This document shows, in pieces, positions 34,640 through 42,421 of a stretch of 64,000 bases of DNA. Source of the DNA: Actinomadura luzonensis. Its GTDB lineage: Bacteria; Actinomycetota; Actinomycetes; Streptosporangiales; Streptosporangiaceae. How positions within the stretch are numbered: position 1 is the stretch's first letter; each line of letters starts with the position of its first letter. The notes beneath the pieces are model-generated. The model had not been told where the DNA came from, ran no database searches, and saw only the letters and a program-made list of their open reading frames with translations. Location: positions 1,116,001 through 1,180,000 of the forward strand of contig NZ_JAKRKC020000002.1 of NCBI RefSeq assembly GCF_022664455.2, in the 5' to 3' direction. The translations under genes and the position numbers were made by a program.

Positions 34640-35500
34640 TCAGCGGACGGCCGGCTTGGAGCTCTCCGACGTCGCCCCGGACACGCCGATCGTGTCCCGG
34701 TAGGCGCGGTCCCACTCGCCGTCGGCCAGCCAGCGGGCGATCAGCCCGTTGAGGTAGTCGCGGAAGACCAGGTCGTCCTTGCGCACGCCGATCCCGTACG
34801 GCTCGCGCCCGAACGGCTTGCCGACGACGCGGAGCGCGTCCGGGTGCTGGGCCTGCAGGCCGAGCAGGATGGTGTCGTCGGTGCTGAGCGCGTCCACGCG
34901 GCCGGACAGCAGGGCCGGCACGCAGACGCTGTAGCCGTCCACGATCTCCAGGCGGGCGCCGGAGACCTCGGTGCGCAGCCGTTCGACGGAGGTGGAGCCG
35001 ATGGCCGTGCAGACGGTCTTGCCGTCGAGGTCGGAGACGTCGTGGATGCGCGTGTCGGCGGCGCGCACCAGCAGGTCCTGGCCGGCGTAGTAGTACGGGT
35101 CGGTGAAGGTGACCAGGCGGGCGCGGGCCGGGGTGATCGAGTAGGTGGCGATGACCAGGTCCACGATCTGCTGGGAGATGAAGTTCTCGCGCTGCCGCGA
35201 GACGGTCTCGACGAAGCGGATGTTGCGCTCGCTGCCGGTCAGGTCTCTCGCCACCAGCCGGGCCATCTCGGCGTCGAAGCCGGTGACGCGCCCGGTGGCC
35301 GGGTCCTTGTAGCCGAACATCGGCTGGTCGAACTTGATCCCCACCACCAGCACGCCGCGGTCCCTGATGCGGGCCATCGTCGAGCCCTCGGGGAAGGCCT
35401 CCTCCGCGCCGCAGCCGGCCGGTAACAGGCACAGCAGCCCGGCGAGCAGCACCGGGAGCACCACCCTGACGCCCGCGGCGCGCCGCGACAGGGGGGTCAC
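34640..35500 (-). CDS. Stand-alone glutamate-type binding lipoprotein in the sensor operon
   Basis: A 286-residue family 3 solute-binding protein with a lipoprotein signal (LLPAGC). It shares with GluB the motifs LVVGIKFDQPMFGY, GFDAEMARLVA and DLVIATYSITPARARLV, yet has no transporter genes of its own. The GTG at 35500 overlaps the stop of the response regulator gene (GTGA), so it is translated with it. This placement suggests that it presents ligand to the divergent sensor kinase, or to the nearby GluCD channel as an alternative receptor. The binding-protein call is firm; the sensing role is inferred. Confidence 0.85.
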   Translation of the reverse strand: MTPLSRRAAGVRVVLPVLLAGLLCLLPAGCGAEEAFPEGSTMARIRDRGVLVVGIKFDQPMFGYKDPATGRVTGFDAEMARLVARDLTGSERNIRFVETVSRQRENFISQQIVDLVIATYSITPARARLVTFTDPYYYAGQDLLVRAADTRIHDVSDLDGKTVCTAIGSTSVERLRTEVSGARLEIVDGYSVCVPALLSGRVDALSTDDTILLGLQAQHPDALRVVGKPFGREPYGIGVRKDDLVFRDYLNGLIARWLADGEWDRAYRDTIGVSGATSESSKPAVR

Positions 35501-36183
35501 CGGGCGCGGTACCGGTGCTGGGGGCGGCCGGTCGGCCCGTACCTCGGCCGGGTCTCCACCAGGCCCCGGTCGGCCAGGTGCTCCAGGTAGCGGCGGGCGG
35601 TGGCGCGGCTGACGCCGATGCTGGCGGCCAGCTCGTGCGCCGAGACGTCCTCCTCGACCTCGGCCAGCGCGTCCAGCACCGCCTGCTCGGTGGCGGCGGA
35701 GATGCTCTTCGGGCGGAACGGCTGGTCGGTGTGCAGGGAGCGGAAGATGCGGTCGATCTCCTGCTGCTCGGCGAAGCGGCCGCTCGCCTCCAGCTGCTGG
35801 GAGGTGGCCGCGTAGCGCAGCAGCGTCTGCTCCAGCGTCCCCGTGCGGGTGGGCTTGACCAGGTAGTAGAGCGCGCCGCGCTGGATGGCGGCGCGGACCG
35901 TCGCCGACTCCTTGCGGCCGGAGATCACGATCACGTCGGCGGGCGGCTGCTCCGGCCGCCGCAGCCGGTGGGCCACCTCCAGGCCCGGCAGGTCGGGCAG
36001 GTGGAGGTCGAGCAGGACCAGCCGCGGCGCGAACCGGGCGGCGGCGGCCAGCGCGGCGTGCCCGCTGTGGGCGATGCCCACCACTCTGAACCCGAGCACC
36101 CGGTTGACCTGCGCCTGCAACGCGGCGGTCACGACCGGGTCGTCGTCCACGATGAGAACGGTGATGTCCCTGGGCTGAGGCAC
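35497..36183 (-). CDS. CitB/DpiA-type response regulator
   Basis: A 228-residue regulator. The receiver domain (residues 8-125) has the acidic pair in VDDDPV, the phosphoacceptor in LLDLHLP near residue 58 and Lys in LVKPTR. After a linker comes a winged helix (VSAHELAASIGVSRATARRYLEHL), the layout of the DcuR/CitB/DpiA group that controls carboxylate or amino-acid uptake. The start is GTG 36183 with GAGGAG upstream. It is co-transcribed with the extra binding protein and divergent from the hybrid kinase, its likely partner, although CitB-type regulators usually pair with non-hybrid CitA-type kinases. Confidence 0.87.
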   Translation of the reverse strand: MPQPRDITVLIVDDDPVVTAALQAQVNRVLGFRVVGIAHSGHAALAAAARFAPRLVLLDLHLPDLPGLEVAHRLRRPEQPPADVIVISGRKESATVRAAIQRGALYYLVKPTRTGTLEQTLLRYAATSQQLEASGRFAEQQEIDRIFRSLHTDQPFRPKSISAATEQAVLDALAEVEEDVSAHELAASIGVSRATARRYLEHLADRGLVETRPRYGPTGRPQHRYRAR

Positions 36184-36261
36184 CGCACGCTCCTCGCTTC
36201 ATCTGACAGAGGTTCAGTGCAGCTTAGGTGGCTTTTGTTAAATAAGATCGACTTTAGCGCA

Positions 36262-36272
36262 TTCTGCTCAGG
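36262..36272. promoter_or_regulatory. Shared motif TTCTGCTCAGG in the kinase/regulator divergent promoter
   Basis: This second copy of the 11-base motif lies between the divergent response regulator and kinase genes, next to an AT-rich patch (36231-36256) unusual for this window. It is 30 bp upstream of TAGTCT (36303), a possible -10 for the kinase. Confidence 0.45.
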
Positions 36273-36340
36273 CCGATCCTCCCACGGACCCCCGACTCCT
36301 CCTAGTCTGGACGCGGGCCCAGGGGAGGAGACGGACGCCG

Positions 36341-39220
36341 GTGAGATGGCTGCTCGCGGTGACGGCTCTGTGGACCCTGCTCGGCCTGCTGCCCCTGGCG
36401 CTGCTGACCTCCTCCAGCATCGGCCTGTCGGAGCAGGCGGTCCGCAGCGAGGTCACCGACCGCGTCAAGACCACCGCCTCGGTCAGCCGGGTCGTCGTGG
36501 AGCAGCAGATGGGCTCGCTCAAGCAGCTCGTCATCGCCTTCGCCGAGCAGCCCCGGGTGCGCGAGGCCGTCGAGACGGCCACCGCCGGCTCCGACAGCGT
36601 CGCCGACGCCAGGACCACCGAGGACGTCACCGCGCAGACCCTGCGCGGCTACCTCGGCGAGCTGAAGCGCATGCGCGACGACGGCGTCAGCGGCCTCATC
36701 CTCACCTCGCCGGAGGCCGACATGCTGGGCGCCGAGCCGCCCAGCGCCCTGCCCCAGGACCTCGGCAACACCGACTGGTACCGCGCGGTGCGCGACCGCC
36801 GGCAGGCGCACGTGTCGCAGGCGTACACGCCGACCATGAAGGACGTCTCCCGCGCCGTCGCCGTGGCCGCGCCCATCCCCAGCGCCGACGGCAAGCGCAT
36901 GGTCGGCATCCTCACCGTCGTCTACAGCCTGGACGCCATCCAGCGCTTCGCCAGGGAGGCCGCCGAGGCCCAGGACATCCGGCTGCTCATCACCGACCGC
37001 GCCGGCGTGCTCGTCGCCGACCCCGGCCGGCAGCTCTACGCCCTGACCTCGCTGCGGGAGGACCCGCGCGTGGACGCCGCCCTCGCCGGCCGCACCTGGA
37101 ACGGCGAGTTCCGCGGCATCGACGGCACCGTCCTGTCCGCCTCCGAGCCCATCCCCAGCATCGGCTGGACGGTGACCGCCGAGGTCTCGGCGTCCGAGGC
37201 GCTGGCCTCCGCCGAGAAGCTGCGCGCCAACGTCGCCACCGTCGCGGCCCTGCTCGCCCTGCTCATCCTCATCGGCCTCGGCATCCAGATCCACACCACC
37301 CGGGGCCGCCGCCGCGCCCAGGCCACGCTCGCCCGCTACGCCGCCGAGCTGGCCGCCGCCCGCGACGAGGCGGTCAGCGCCTCCAGCGCCAAGTCCGAGT
37401 TCCTGGCCAAGATCAGCCACGAGATCCGCACCCCGATCAACGGCGTGCTCGGCATGAACTCCCTGCTCATGGGCACCCGCCTGGACGACGAGCAGCGCCA
37501 CTACGCCACCACCGCCCAGGAGTCGGCGCAGAACGTGCTGCGCCTGCTCGACGACTTCCTCGACCTGTCCAGGATCGAGGCCGGCCACCTCCAGGTCGAG
37601 GACACGCCGTTCGACCTGCCCCGCCTGTGCGACGAGGTGGTGGCGCCGCTCGCGCCGCTCGCCTACGAGCAGGGCCTGTGGCTGACGCTCCGCCTGGACG
37701 AGAACGTGCCCCGCCAGGTCGCCGGCGACCCGGCGCGGCTGCGCCAGATCCTCGTCAACCTGGTCGGCAACGCGCTGAAGTTCACCGTCCAGGGCGGCGT
37801 CGACCTGCACGTCAGCCTGGAGGAGGGCGGCCAGGGCGAGCCGCGCGTGACGCTGCGCTTCGCCGTCTCCGACACCGGCGTCGGCGTCCCGCCCGACGAC
37901 CGCGAGCGCGTCTTCGGCGTCTTCCGCCAGGTCGACTCGCCCATCACCCGCCGCACCGGCGGCAGCGGCCTCGGCCTCGCCATCGCCAGGCAGCTCACCG
38001 AGCTGATGGGCGGCGAGATCGGGCTCGACAGCGTGGAGGGCGTGGGCAGCCGGTTCTGGGTGCGGCTGCCGCTGGACGTGCTCACCTGGTCCGAGCCCGG
38101 CGCCGGGGCGCTGGAGGGGCGGCGGGCGCTGGTCGCCGACGCCCGGCCCGAGGACCGGGCGCTGGCCGGGCGCTACCTGTCCGAGGCGGGCCTCGCCGTG
38201 GAGGAGACCAGAGACGCCCGCTCGGCGCTGGTCCTGCTGCGCACGGCCGCGGCCGGCGGGAACCCGTACGAGCTGGCCGTCGTCGCCCTCGACCTCGGTG
38301 CCGACAGCGGCTCACTCGCCCACGCCATCCTCAGCGACCCGCTGCTCCAGGGCACCAGCGTGGTCGTGGTCGTCACCCCGGGCCGGGCGCGCTTCGCCTG
38401 GCCGGCCGCCGCGGGGGAACGGGCCGTGCAGTCGATCACCCGTCCGCTCAGCCGGCGCCGCCTGCTCGCCGCCGTCGAGAACGCCCTCGGCGTCGCCGAG
38501 GGCCACCCCGGCGAGGCGCGCGAGCCGGTCCAGGACGCCGCCGGCGAGCACGGCGGCGCGCGCATCCTGGTCGCCGAGGACGACGAGGTCAGCCGCCAGG
38601 TCGCCATGCTCGTGCTGCGGCAGGCCGGGCACGAGGTCGACACCGTCGACGACGGCGCGCAGGCGGTGCGGGCCGTGCTGTCCGGCGGGTACGACCTGGT
38701 GTTCATGGACTGCCAGCTCCCCGTGCTCGACGGCCTGGCCGCCACCGCCGAGATCCGCCGGCGCGAGGAGGCGCGCACCCCCATCATCGCGATGACCGCC
38801 GCCGCCATGCCGGAGGACCGCATCCGCTGCCTGGAGGCCGGCATGGACGACCACCTGGCCAAGCCGGTGGACTGGCCGCGGGTGCTGGCCCGCGTCCCGG
38901 AGTGGGCGTCCTTCGGCGACGTGCCGGCCGAGCTGGCGGGGCTGTCGCCGGAGGCGGTCGCGGACGTGGCGGCGGCGTACCTGGCGACCGCGCGGCGGAC
39001 GTTCGACGACCTGCTGGCGGCGGCCGACGCCGGCGACCTCGCCCAGGTGGCGGCGCTGGCGCACCGGCTCAAGGGGAGCTGCGCGACCGTGGGGGCCGCG
39101 CGGGAGGCGGAGCTGTGCCGGCAGGTCGAGGACCTGGCGCGGGTGGGGGCGGTCGAGCGGGAGGCCATCGAGGAGCTGGACGAGCTGCTCAAGGAGACGC
39201 CGCAATGGATGCACGGCTGA
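36341..39220 (+). CDS. Hybrid sensor kinase: dCache-like sensor, HK, pseudo-REC, REC, Hpt
   Basis: 959 residues. Two membrane helices (about 5-27 and 295-318) enclose an extracellular dCache-like sensor. Then come the phosphoacceptor His in KISHEIRTP near residue 361, an N-box (NLVGNALKFT), G-boxes (DTGVGV, GGSGLGLAIA), and two receiver-like regions. The first (about 585-715) has lost its acidic residues and phosphoacceptor (VVALDLG where relatives have xxDxxxP). The second is intact (VAEDDEVS, FMDCQLP with Asp near 790, AKPVDW). A C-terminal Hpt domain has AHRLKGSC, His near 908. The start is GTG 36341, after GGGGAGGAG. The chain His-Asp-His should pass phosphate to the divergent regulator. 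Confidence 0.88.
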   Translation: MRWLLAVTALWTLLGLLPLALLTSSSIGLSEQAVRSEVTDRVKTTASVSRVVVEQQMGSLKQLVIAFAEQPRVREAVETATAGSDSVADARTTEDVTAQTLRGYLGELKRMRDDGVSGLILTSPEADMLGAEPPSALPQDLGNTDWYRAVRDRRQAHVSQAYTPTMKDVSRAVAVAAPIPSADGKRMVGILTVVYSLDAIQRFAREAAEAQDIRLLITDRAGVLVADPGRQLYALTSLREDPRVDAALAGRTWNGEFRGIDGTVLSASEPIPSIGWTVTAEVSASEALASAEKLRANVATVAALLALLILIGLGIQIHTTRGRRRAQATLARYAAELAAARDEAVSASSAKSEFLAKISHEIRTPINGVLGMNSLLMGTRLDDEQRHYATTAQESAQNVLRLLDDFLDLSRIEAGHLQVEDTPFDLPRLCDEVVAPLAPLAYEQGLWLTLRLDENVPRQVAGDPARLRQILVNLVGNALKFTVQGGVDLHVSLEEGGQGEPRVTLRFAVSDTGVGVPPDDRERVFGVFRQVDSPITRRTGGSGLGLAIARQLTELMGGEIGLDSVEGVGSRFWVRLPLDVLTWSEPGAGALEGRRALVADARPEDRALAGRYLSEAGLAVEETRDARSALVLLRTAAAGGNPYELAVVALDLGADSGSLAHAILSDPLLQGTSVVVVVTPGRARFAWPAAAGERAVQSITRPLSRRRLLAAVENALGVAEGHPGEAREPVQDAAGEHGGARILVAEDDEVSRQVAMLVLRQAGHEVDTVDDGAQAVRAVLSGGYDLVFMDCQLPVLDGLAATAEIRRREEARTPIIAMTAAAMPEDRIRCLEAGMDDHLAKPVDWPRVLARVPEWASFGDVPAELAGLSPEAVADVAAAYLATARRTFDDLLAAADAGDLAQVAALAHRLKGSCATVGAAREAELCRQVEDLARVGAVEREAIEELDELLKETPQWMHG

Positions 39221-39222
39221 CC

Positions 39223-39269
39223 CCCGGCCTCGCGGTCCTCCCCGGCCTCGCGGTCCTCCCCGGCCTCGC
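39223..39269. repeat. 18-bp tandem repeat after the hybrid kinase gene
   Basis: Two exact copies and a partial third of CCCGGCCTCGCGGTCCTC begin 2 bp after the kinase stop codon and lie in the short gap before the convergent DUF5685 remnant. No coding role is seen. Confidence 0.85.
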
Positions 39270-39286
39270 AGGGCGTCTCGGCGGGG

Positions 39287-40349
39287 TCAGTCGCACCCCG
39301 AGCAGCAGTCGCAGCAGTTGCCGCAATTGCAGCAGTTACCGCACTCGCAGCAGCTCCCGTCGCCGAAGTAGCAGCGGTCCTCGCACGGCCGGCCGGCCCT
39401 CCTGCTCCACCGCGGCCGCCACAGCCCGCAGGTGAGGAAGGTGCCGATCCCGGCGGCCGACTTCCTGACCCAGCCCGGCCGCTCGTAGGAGGCCGTCTCG
39501 GCGGCGGCGAAGGCGCGGCCGATCGCGCGCCGCACCTCGGCGCCGAGCAGCACGTCCACCAGGTGCCGGTCCGCGAGGTCGGCCTCGCGCAGCGCCAGGT
39601 CGAGGCCGTGGGCCGCGTCCTCGCACAGCCGCCGGGCCTCCTCGCGCGAGGTGCCGGTCGCGGCCAGCGGGTTGAACGCGCCGCGCGCCGCGTCGCCGTC
39701 GCCGTCCTCGACCGCGTCCAGCAGGTGCGCGAGCCGGCCGAAGAAGCGGCCCGCCTCGGCCAGCGGGGCGGCGTTGCCCGGCCGCCCGGCCAGCGTCGCG
39801 GTGTGCGCGAACGCCGCCGCCACCGCCTCCTCCGTGGGCGCCGTCAGCGCCAGCAGGCCGGTGCCGGGCCCGGCGGACCGTTCCACGTCGAGCTGGCGCT
39901 CCACCGTCTCGGCGGTCAGCGCGGCGGCGTCGAAGCCCACCCCCGCCGCCAGCCGGGCGCCGCCCTCCTGCCAGCGGGCGGCCAGCGCGCGCCGCGCCGT
40001 GACCGTGCCGAACGCGGCCTCGCCGTCGGCCACGTGGTCGCAGCTTCCCGGCCGCCAGCACCAGCGACACCGCCGCCGCCAGCCGCGCCCCGGCCGCCCG
40101 CGCGTCCACGACCTCGGCGGGACGGAACCCGCGCAGCGCGCACGGCCCGGCCGTCCTGCGCGGCCCGCCCTGCGGGAGCTGCGCCTCGGTGAGGACGGAC
40201 ACCACCAGCGTGTCGTAGTTGGTGGCCAGCCGGGCGGCCTGCCCCTGCCCGTCGCGCAACGTCAGGCACAGCCCGCACAGGTGCGCCCGCCAGGCCCGCA
40301 TCAGCGACGGGCAGCCGTGGGCGGCGCACGGGCGGAGGATTCCGAACAC
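39287..40349 (-). pseudogene. DUF5685-family gene split by a frameshift
   Basis: The first part (GTG 40349, VFGILRPCAAHGC ... HLCGLCLTLRD ... TNYDTLVVSVL ... AAAVSLVLAAGKLR) and the second (DHVADGEAAFG ... ending in a Cys-rich CCECGNCCNCGNCC tail) together make one DUF5685-type protein. They lie in different frames and meet at about 40030-40045, where CTGCGACCAC appears to lack two bases (or carry one extra) relative to an in-frame CTGCGCGACCAC. Function of the family is unknown; the spaced cysteines at both ends suggest metal binding. It may be a true pseudogene, an assembly error or a programmed shift. A separate start at 40033 (GTG) could still yield the C-terminal part alone. Confidence 0.75.
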
Positions 40350-40460
40350 GAGGACCTCACTCGGGGGGTGAACACAAGGGCTGGCGCGCATCGTAGGACC
40401 TGCCGCCGCGCGGGCGCACGCCGCCCCCCGCTCTGGCCGTCCCCGTTCGCTCCCGGCCCC

Positions 40461-40507
40461 GCCATGGGGGTTTTCCGCCATCGAGGTCGGCGGTCCGCCC
40501 CCATGGC
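40461..40507. promoter_or_regulatory. 47-bp nested dyad upstream of the ABC exporter operon
   Basis: GCCATGGGGG (40461-40470) and CCCCCATGGC (40498-40507) are perfect inverted arms. CCGCC and GGCGG (40475-40479, 40489-40493) form an inner pair on the same centre, 40484. The right arm lies 19 bp before TAGCGT (40527-40532), a likely -10 of the leaderless operon, so it overlaps the -35 zone. It is probably an operator for a large dimeric or tetrameric regulator. Confidence 0.6.
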
Positions 40508-40540
40508 CGCCGGGCGCCCGCCCGCCTAGCGTGGTGCGGC

Positions 40541-41455
40541 GTGATCAGCTTGACGGGTTTGAGCAAACGGTACGGCGACCGCCTCGCCCTCGACGACGTG
40601 ACCCTCGACGTGCGGCCCGGCGCCGTGACCGGCTTCCTCGGGCCGAACGGCGCGGGCAAGTCGACGACGATGCGCCTGATCCTGGGCCTCGACCGGCCCA
40701 CGGCGGGGACGGCCCTGATCGGCGGCGTCCCGTACCACCGGCTGCGCGACCCCCTGCGCTCGGTGGGCGCGCTGCTGGACGCGCGGGCGCTGCACCCGGG
40801 CCGCACCGGCGAGGCCCACCTGATCGCGCTGGCCCGCAGCAACGGCATCCCGCGCCGGCGGGTGGCCGAGGTACTGGAGACCGTCGGCCTCGCGGGCGCG
40901 GCGCGCAGGCGGGCCGGGACGTTGTCGCTCGGCATGGCCCAGCGGCTCGGCATCGCGGCGGCGCTGCTCGGCGACCCCGGGGTGCTGCTGTTCGACGAGC
41001 CGGTCAACGGGCTCGACCCGGACGGGGTGCGGTGGGTGCGGGGGCTGATGCGGTCGCTGGCCGCCGAGGGCCGGACGGTGTTCGTCTCCAGCCACCTCAT
41101 GAGCGAGATGCAGCTCACCGCCGACCACCTGGTGGTGATCGGGCAGGGCCGGCTCATCGCGGACGCGCCGCTGGCCGAGGTCATCGCGGGCAGCTCGCTG
41201 ACGGCCGTGGTCGTCCGCACCCCGCACGCCCGCGAGCTGGCCGCCCGGCTGCGCGCCGCCGGGGTCGAGGTGACCCGGTCCGGCGAGAACGAGCTGGTCG
41301 CGACGGGCGCGCCCATCGAGCGGGTGGGCGACCTGGCGCACGAGGCGGGCGTCAGGCTGCACGGGCTGCGGACCCGGGAGGCGTCCCTGGAGCAGGCCTA
41401 TCACGAGCTGACCGAGCAGAGCGTCGAGTACGGCGCGGGGAGGGCGAAGGGATGA
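40541..41455 (+). CDS. ABC transporter ATPase (ABC-2 exporter type)
   Basis: A 304-residue ATPase with Walker A GPNGAGKST, signature LSLGMAQRLGIAAAL and Walker B VLLFDEPVNGLDPDG, followed by a C-terminal domain of the kind found in BcrA/NatA-type exporters and antibiotic-resistance pumps. The start is GTG 40541, 8 bases after TAGCGT, with no Shine-Dalgarno sequence; it is probably leaderless. It is followed, with ATGA overlap, by its permease and then by a NarL-type two-component system, the usual setting for cell-envelope stress or peptide-antibiotic detoxification. The exported substrate is unknown. Confidence 0.9.
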   Translation: MISLTGLSKRYGDRLALDDVTLDVRPGAVTGFLGPNGAGKSTTMRLILGLDRPTAGTALIGGVPYHRLRDPLRSVGALLDARALHPGRTGEAHLIALARSNGIPRRRVAEVLETVGLAGAARRRAGTLSLGMAQRLGIAAALLGDPGVLLFDEPVNGLDPDGVRWVRGLMRSLAAEGRTVFVSSHLMSEMQLTADHLVVIGQGRLIADAPLAEVIAGSSLTAVVVRTPHARELAARLRAAGVEVTRSGENELVATGAPIERVGDLAHEAGVRLHGLRTREASLEQAYHELTEQSVEYGAGRAKG

Positions 41456-41525
41456 GCGCGGGGATGAACGCGGGGATGAGCGCGGACAGGGGAACGGACA
41501 GGGGCGCGGGCATGGGCGCGGGCGC
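41452..41525 (+). repeat. In-frame repeats with multiple ATG codons at the permease N-terminus
   Basis: Imperfect 12-base units (ATGAGCGCGGGG, ATGAACGCGGGG, ATGAGCGCGGAC) and related ones (GGAACGGACAGG, GGCGCGGGCATG) encode M-S/N-A-G/D and RGTDRG segments. Several in-frame ATGs with GGGG upstream could each start translation. Confidence 0.7.
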
Positions 41526-42345
41526 CGGGTGGGGGCCGGTGCGGAGCCTGTGGCAGGCGGCGGTGGCCGAGTGGGGGAAGCTGTGGTCGGTGCGTTCCAC
41601 CTGGTGGTGCCTGGCGGGCGCGGCCGCGCTCATGGTGCTCGCCGCCGTGACCCTCGGCGGCGCGTCGGCCACGGACGCCCTGCGCGCGGCCCGCGAGCCG
41701 GGCGCGCCGCCCGCGGCACCGGTCGTGGCCGGCGAGCCGGTGGTCTCGGCGACCATCTTCGCCCAGTTCGCCCTGGTGGCGCTGGCCATGCTGACGGTCA
41801 CCGCCGAGTACGCCACCGGCTCCGTCCGCGTCACCCTCCAGGCCGTCCCGGTGCGCGGCGTGATGCTGGCGGCCAAGGCGCTCGTGCTGGCGCCGGTGAT
41901 GTTCGCGGCGGGCGTGCTGTCGGGCGCGGTGGCGGTGGCGGCCGTCTACGCGCTGCTGTCGGCGGACGTGTTCGGCGGCCTGGTGGTCGCGCCGCCCGGC
42001 GAGGTCGCGCGCGACCTGCTCGGCGTCGGCGTGTTCTTCGCGCTGGTGGCGGTGCTGACGCTGGGCGCCGGGGCGGCGCTGCGCAGCGCGGCCGGGACGC
42101 TGACCGTCGTGTTCCTGCTGCTCATGGGCCTGCCGCTGATGCTGCTGATGACCGGCAGCCAGGTGGCGGTGGAGCTGTCGCTGCGGATGCCGATGTTCGC
42201 CGGGCTGGCGTTCATGGGCAGCGCGGACAACCTGACCGGCGGGCCGATCCCGTACCCGGCGGTGGAGGGCCTGGCCTGGCTGGTGGCCTGGACGGCGGCG
42301 GCGCTCGCCGCCGGGCACGCGGTCCTGCGCCGCCGGGACGCCTAG
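41452..42345 (+). CDS. ABC-2 type exporter permease
   Basis: A 297-residue membrane protein with about six helices. After a flexible N-terminus of MSAG/MNAG repeats comes AVAEWGKLWSVRSTWWCL, the amphipathic entry helix typical of ABC-2 permeases; YATGSVRVTLQAVPVRG follows the second helix. It starts in an ATGA overlap with the ATPase gene. Alternative ATG codons every 12-15 bases make the exact start uncertain. It pairs with the upstream ATPase as an exporter. Confidence 0.85.
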   Translation: MSAGMNAGMSADRGTDRGAGMGAGAGWGPVRSLWQAAVAEWGKLWSVRSTWWCLAGAAALMVLAAVTLGGASATDALRAAREPGAPPAAPVVAGEPVVSATIFAQFALVALAMLTVTAEYATGSVRVTLQAVPVRGVMLAAKALVLAPVMFAAGVLSGAVAVAAVYALLSADVFGGLVVAPPGEVARDLLGVGVFFALVAVLTLGAGAALRSAAGTLTVVFLLLMGLPLMLLMTGSQVAVELSLRMPMFAGLAFMGSADNLTGGPIPYPAVEGLAWLVAWTAAALAAGHAVLRRRDA

Positions 42346-42421
42346 ACTGCGCCCGCGGCGGCCGTACCGCGGGGAGCGCGGGGAGCGCGGCGCGAGCCGC
42401 GCGGAGCGTGAGGAGAGCGAC

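Noticed and set aside
35515..39435. 1,306-codon + strand frame
   Set aside because: It crosses the response regulator (antisense) and reads the hybrid kinase in the wrong frame, with Arg/Pro-rich low-complexity sequence.
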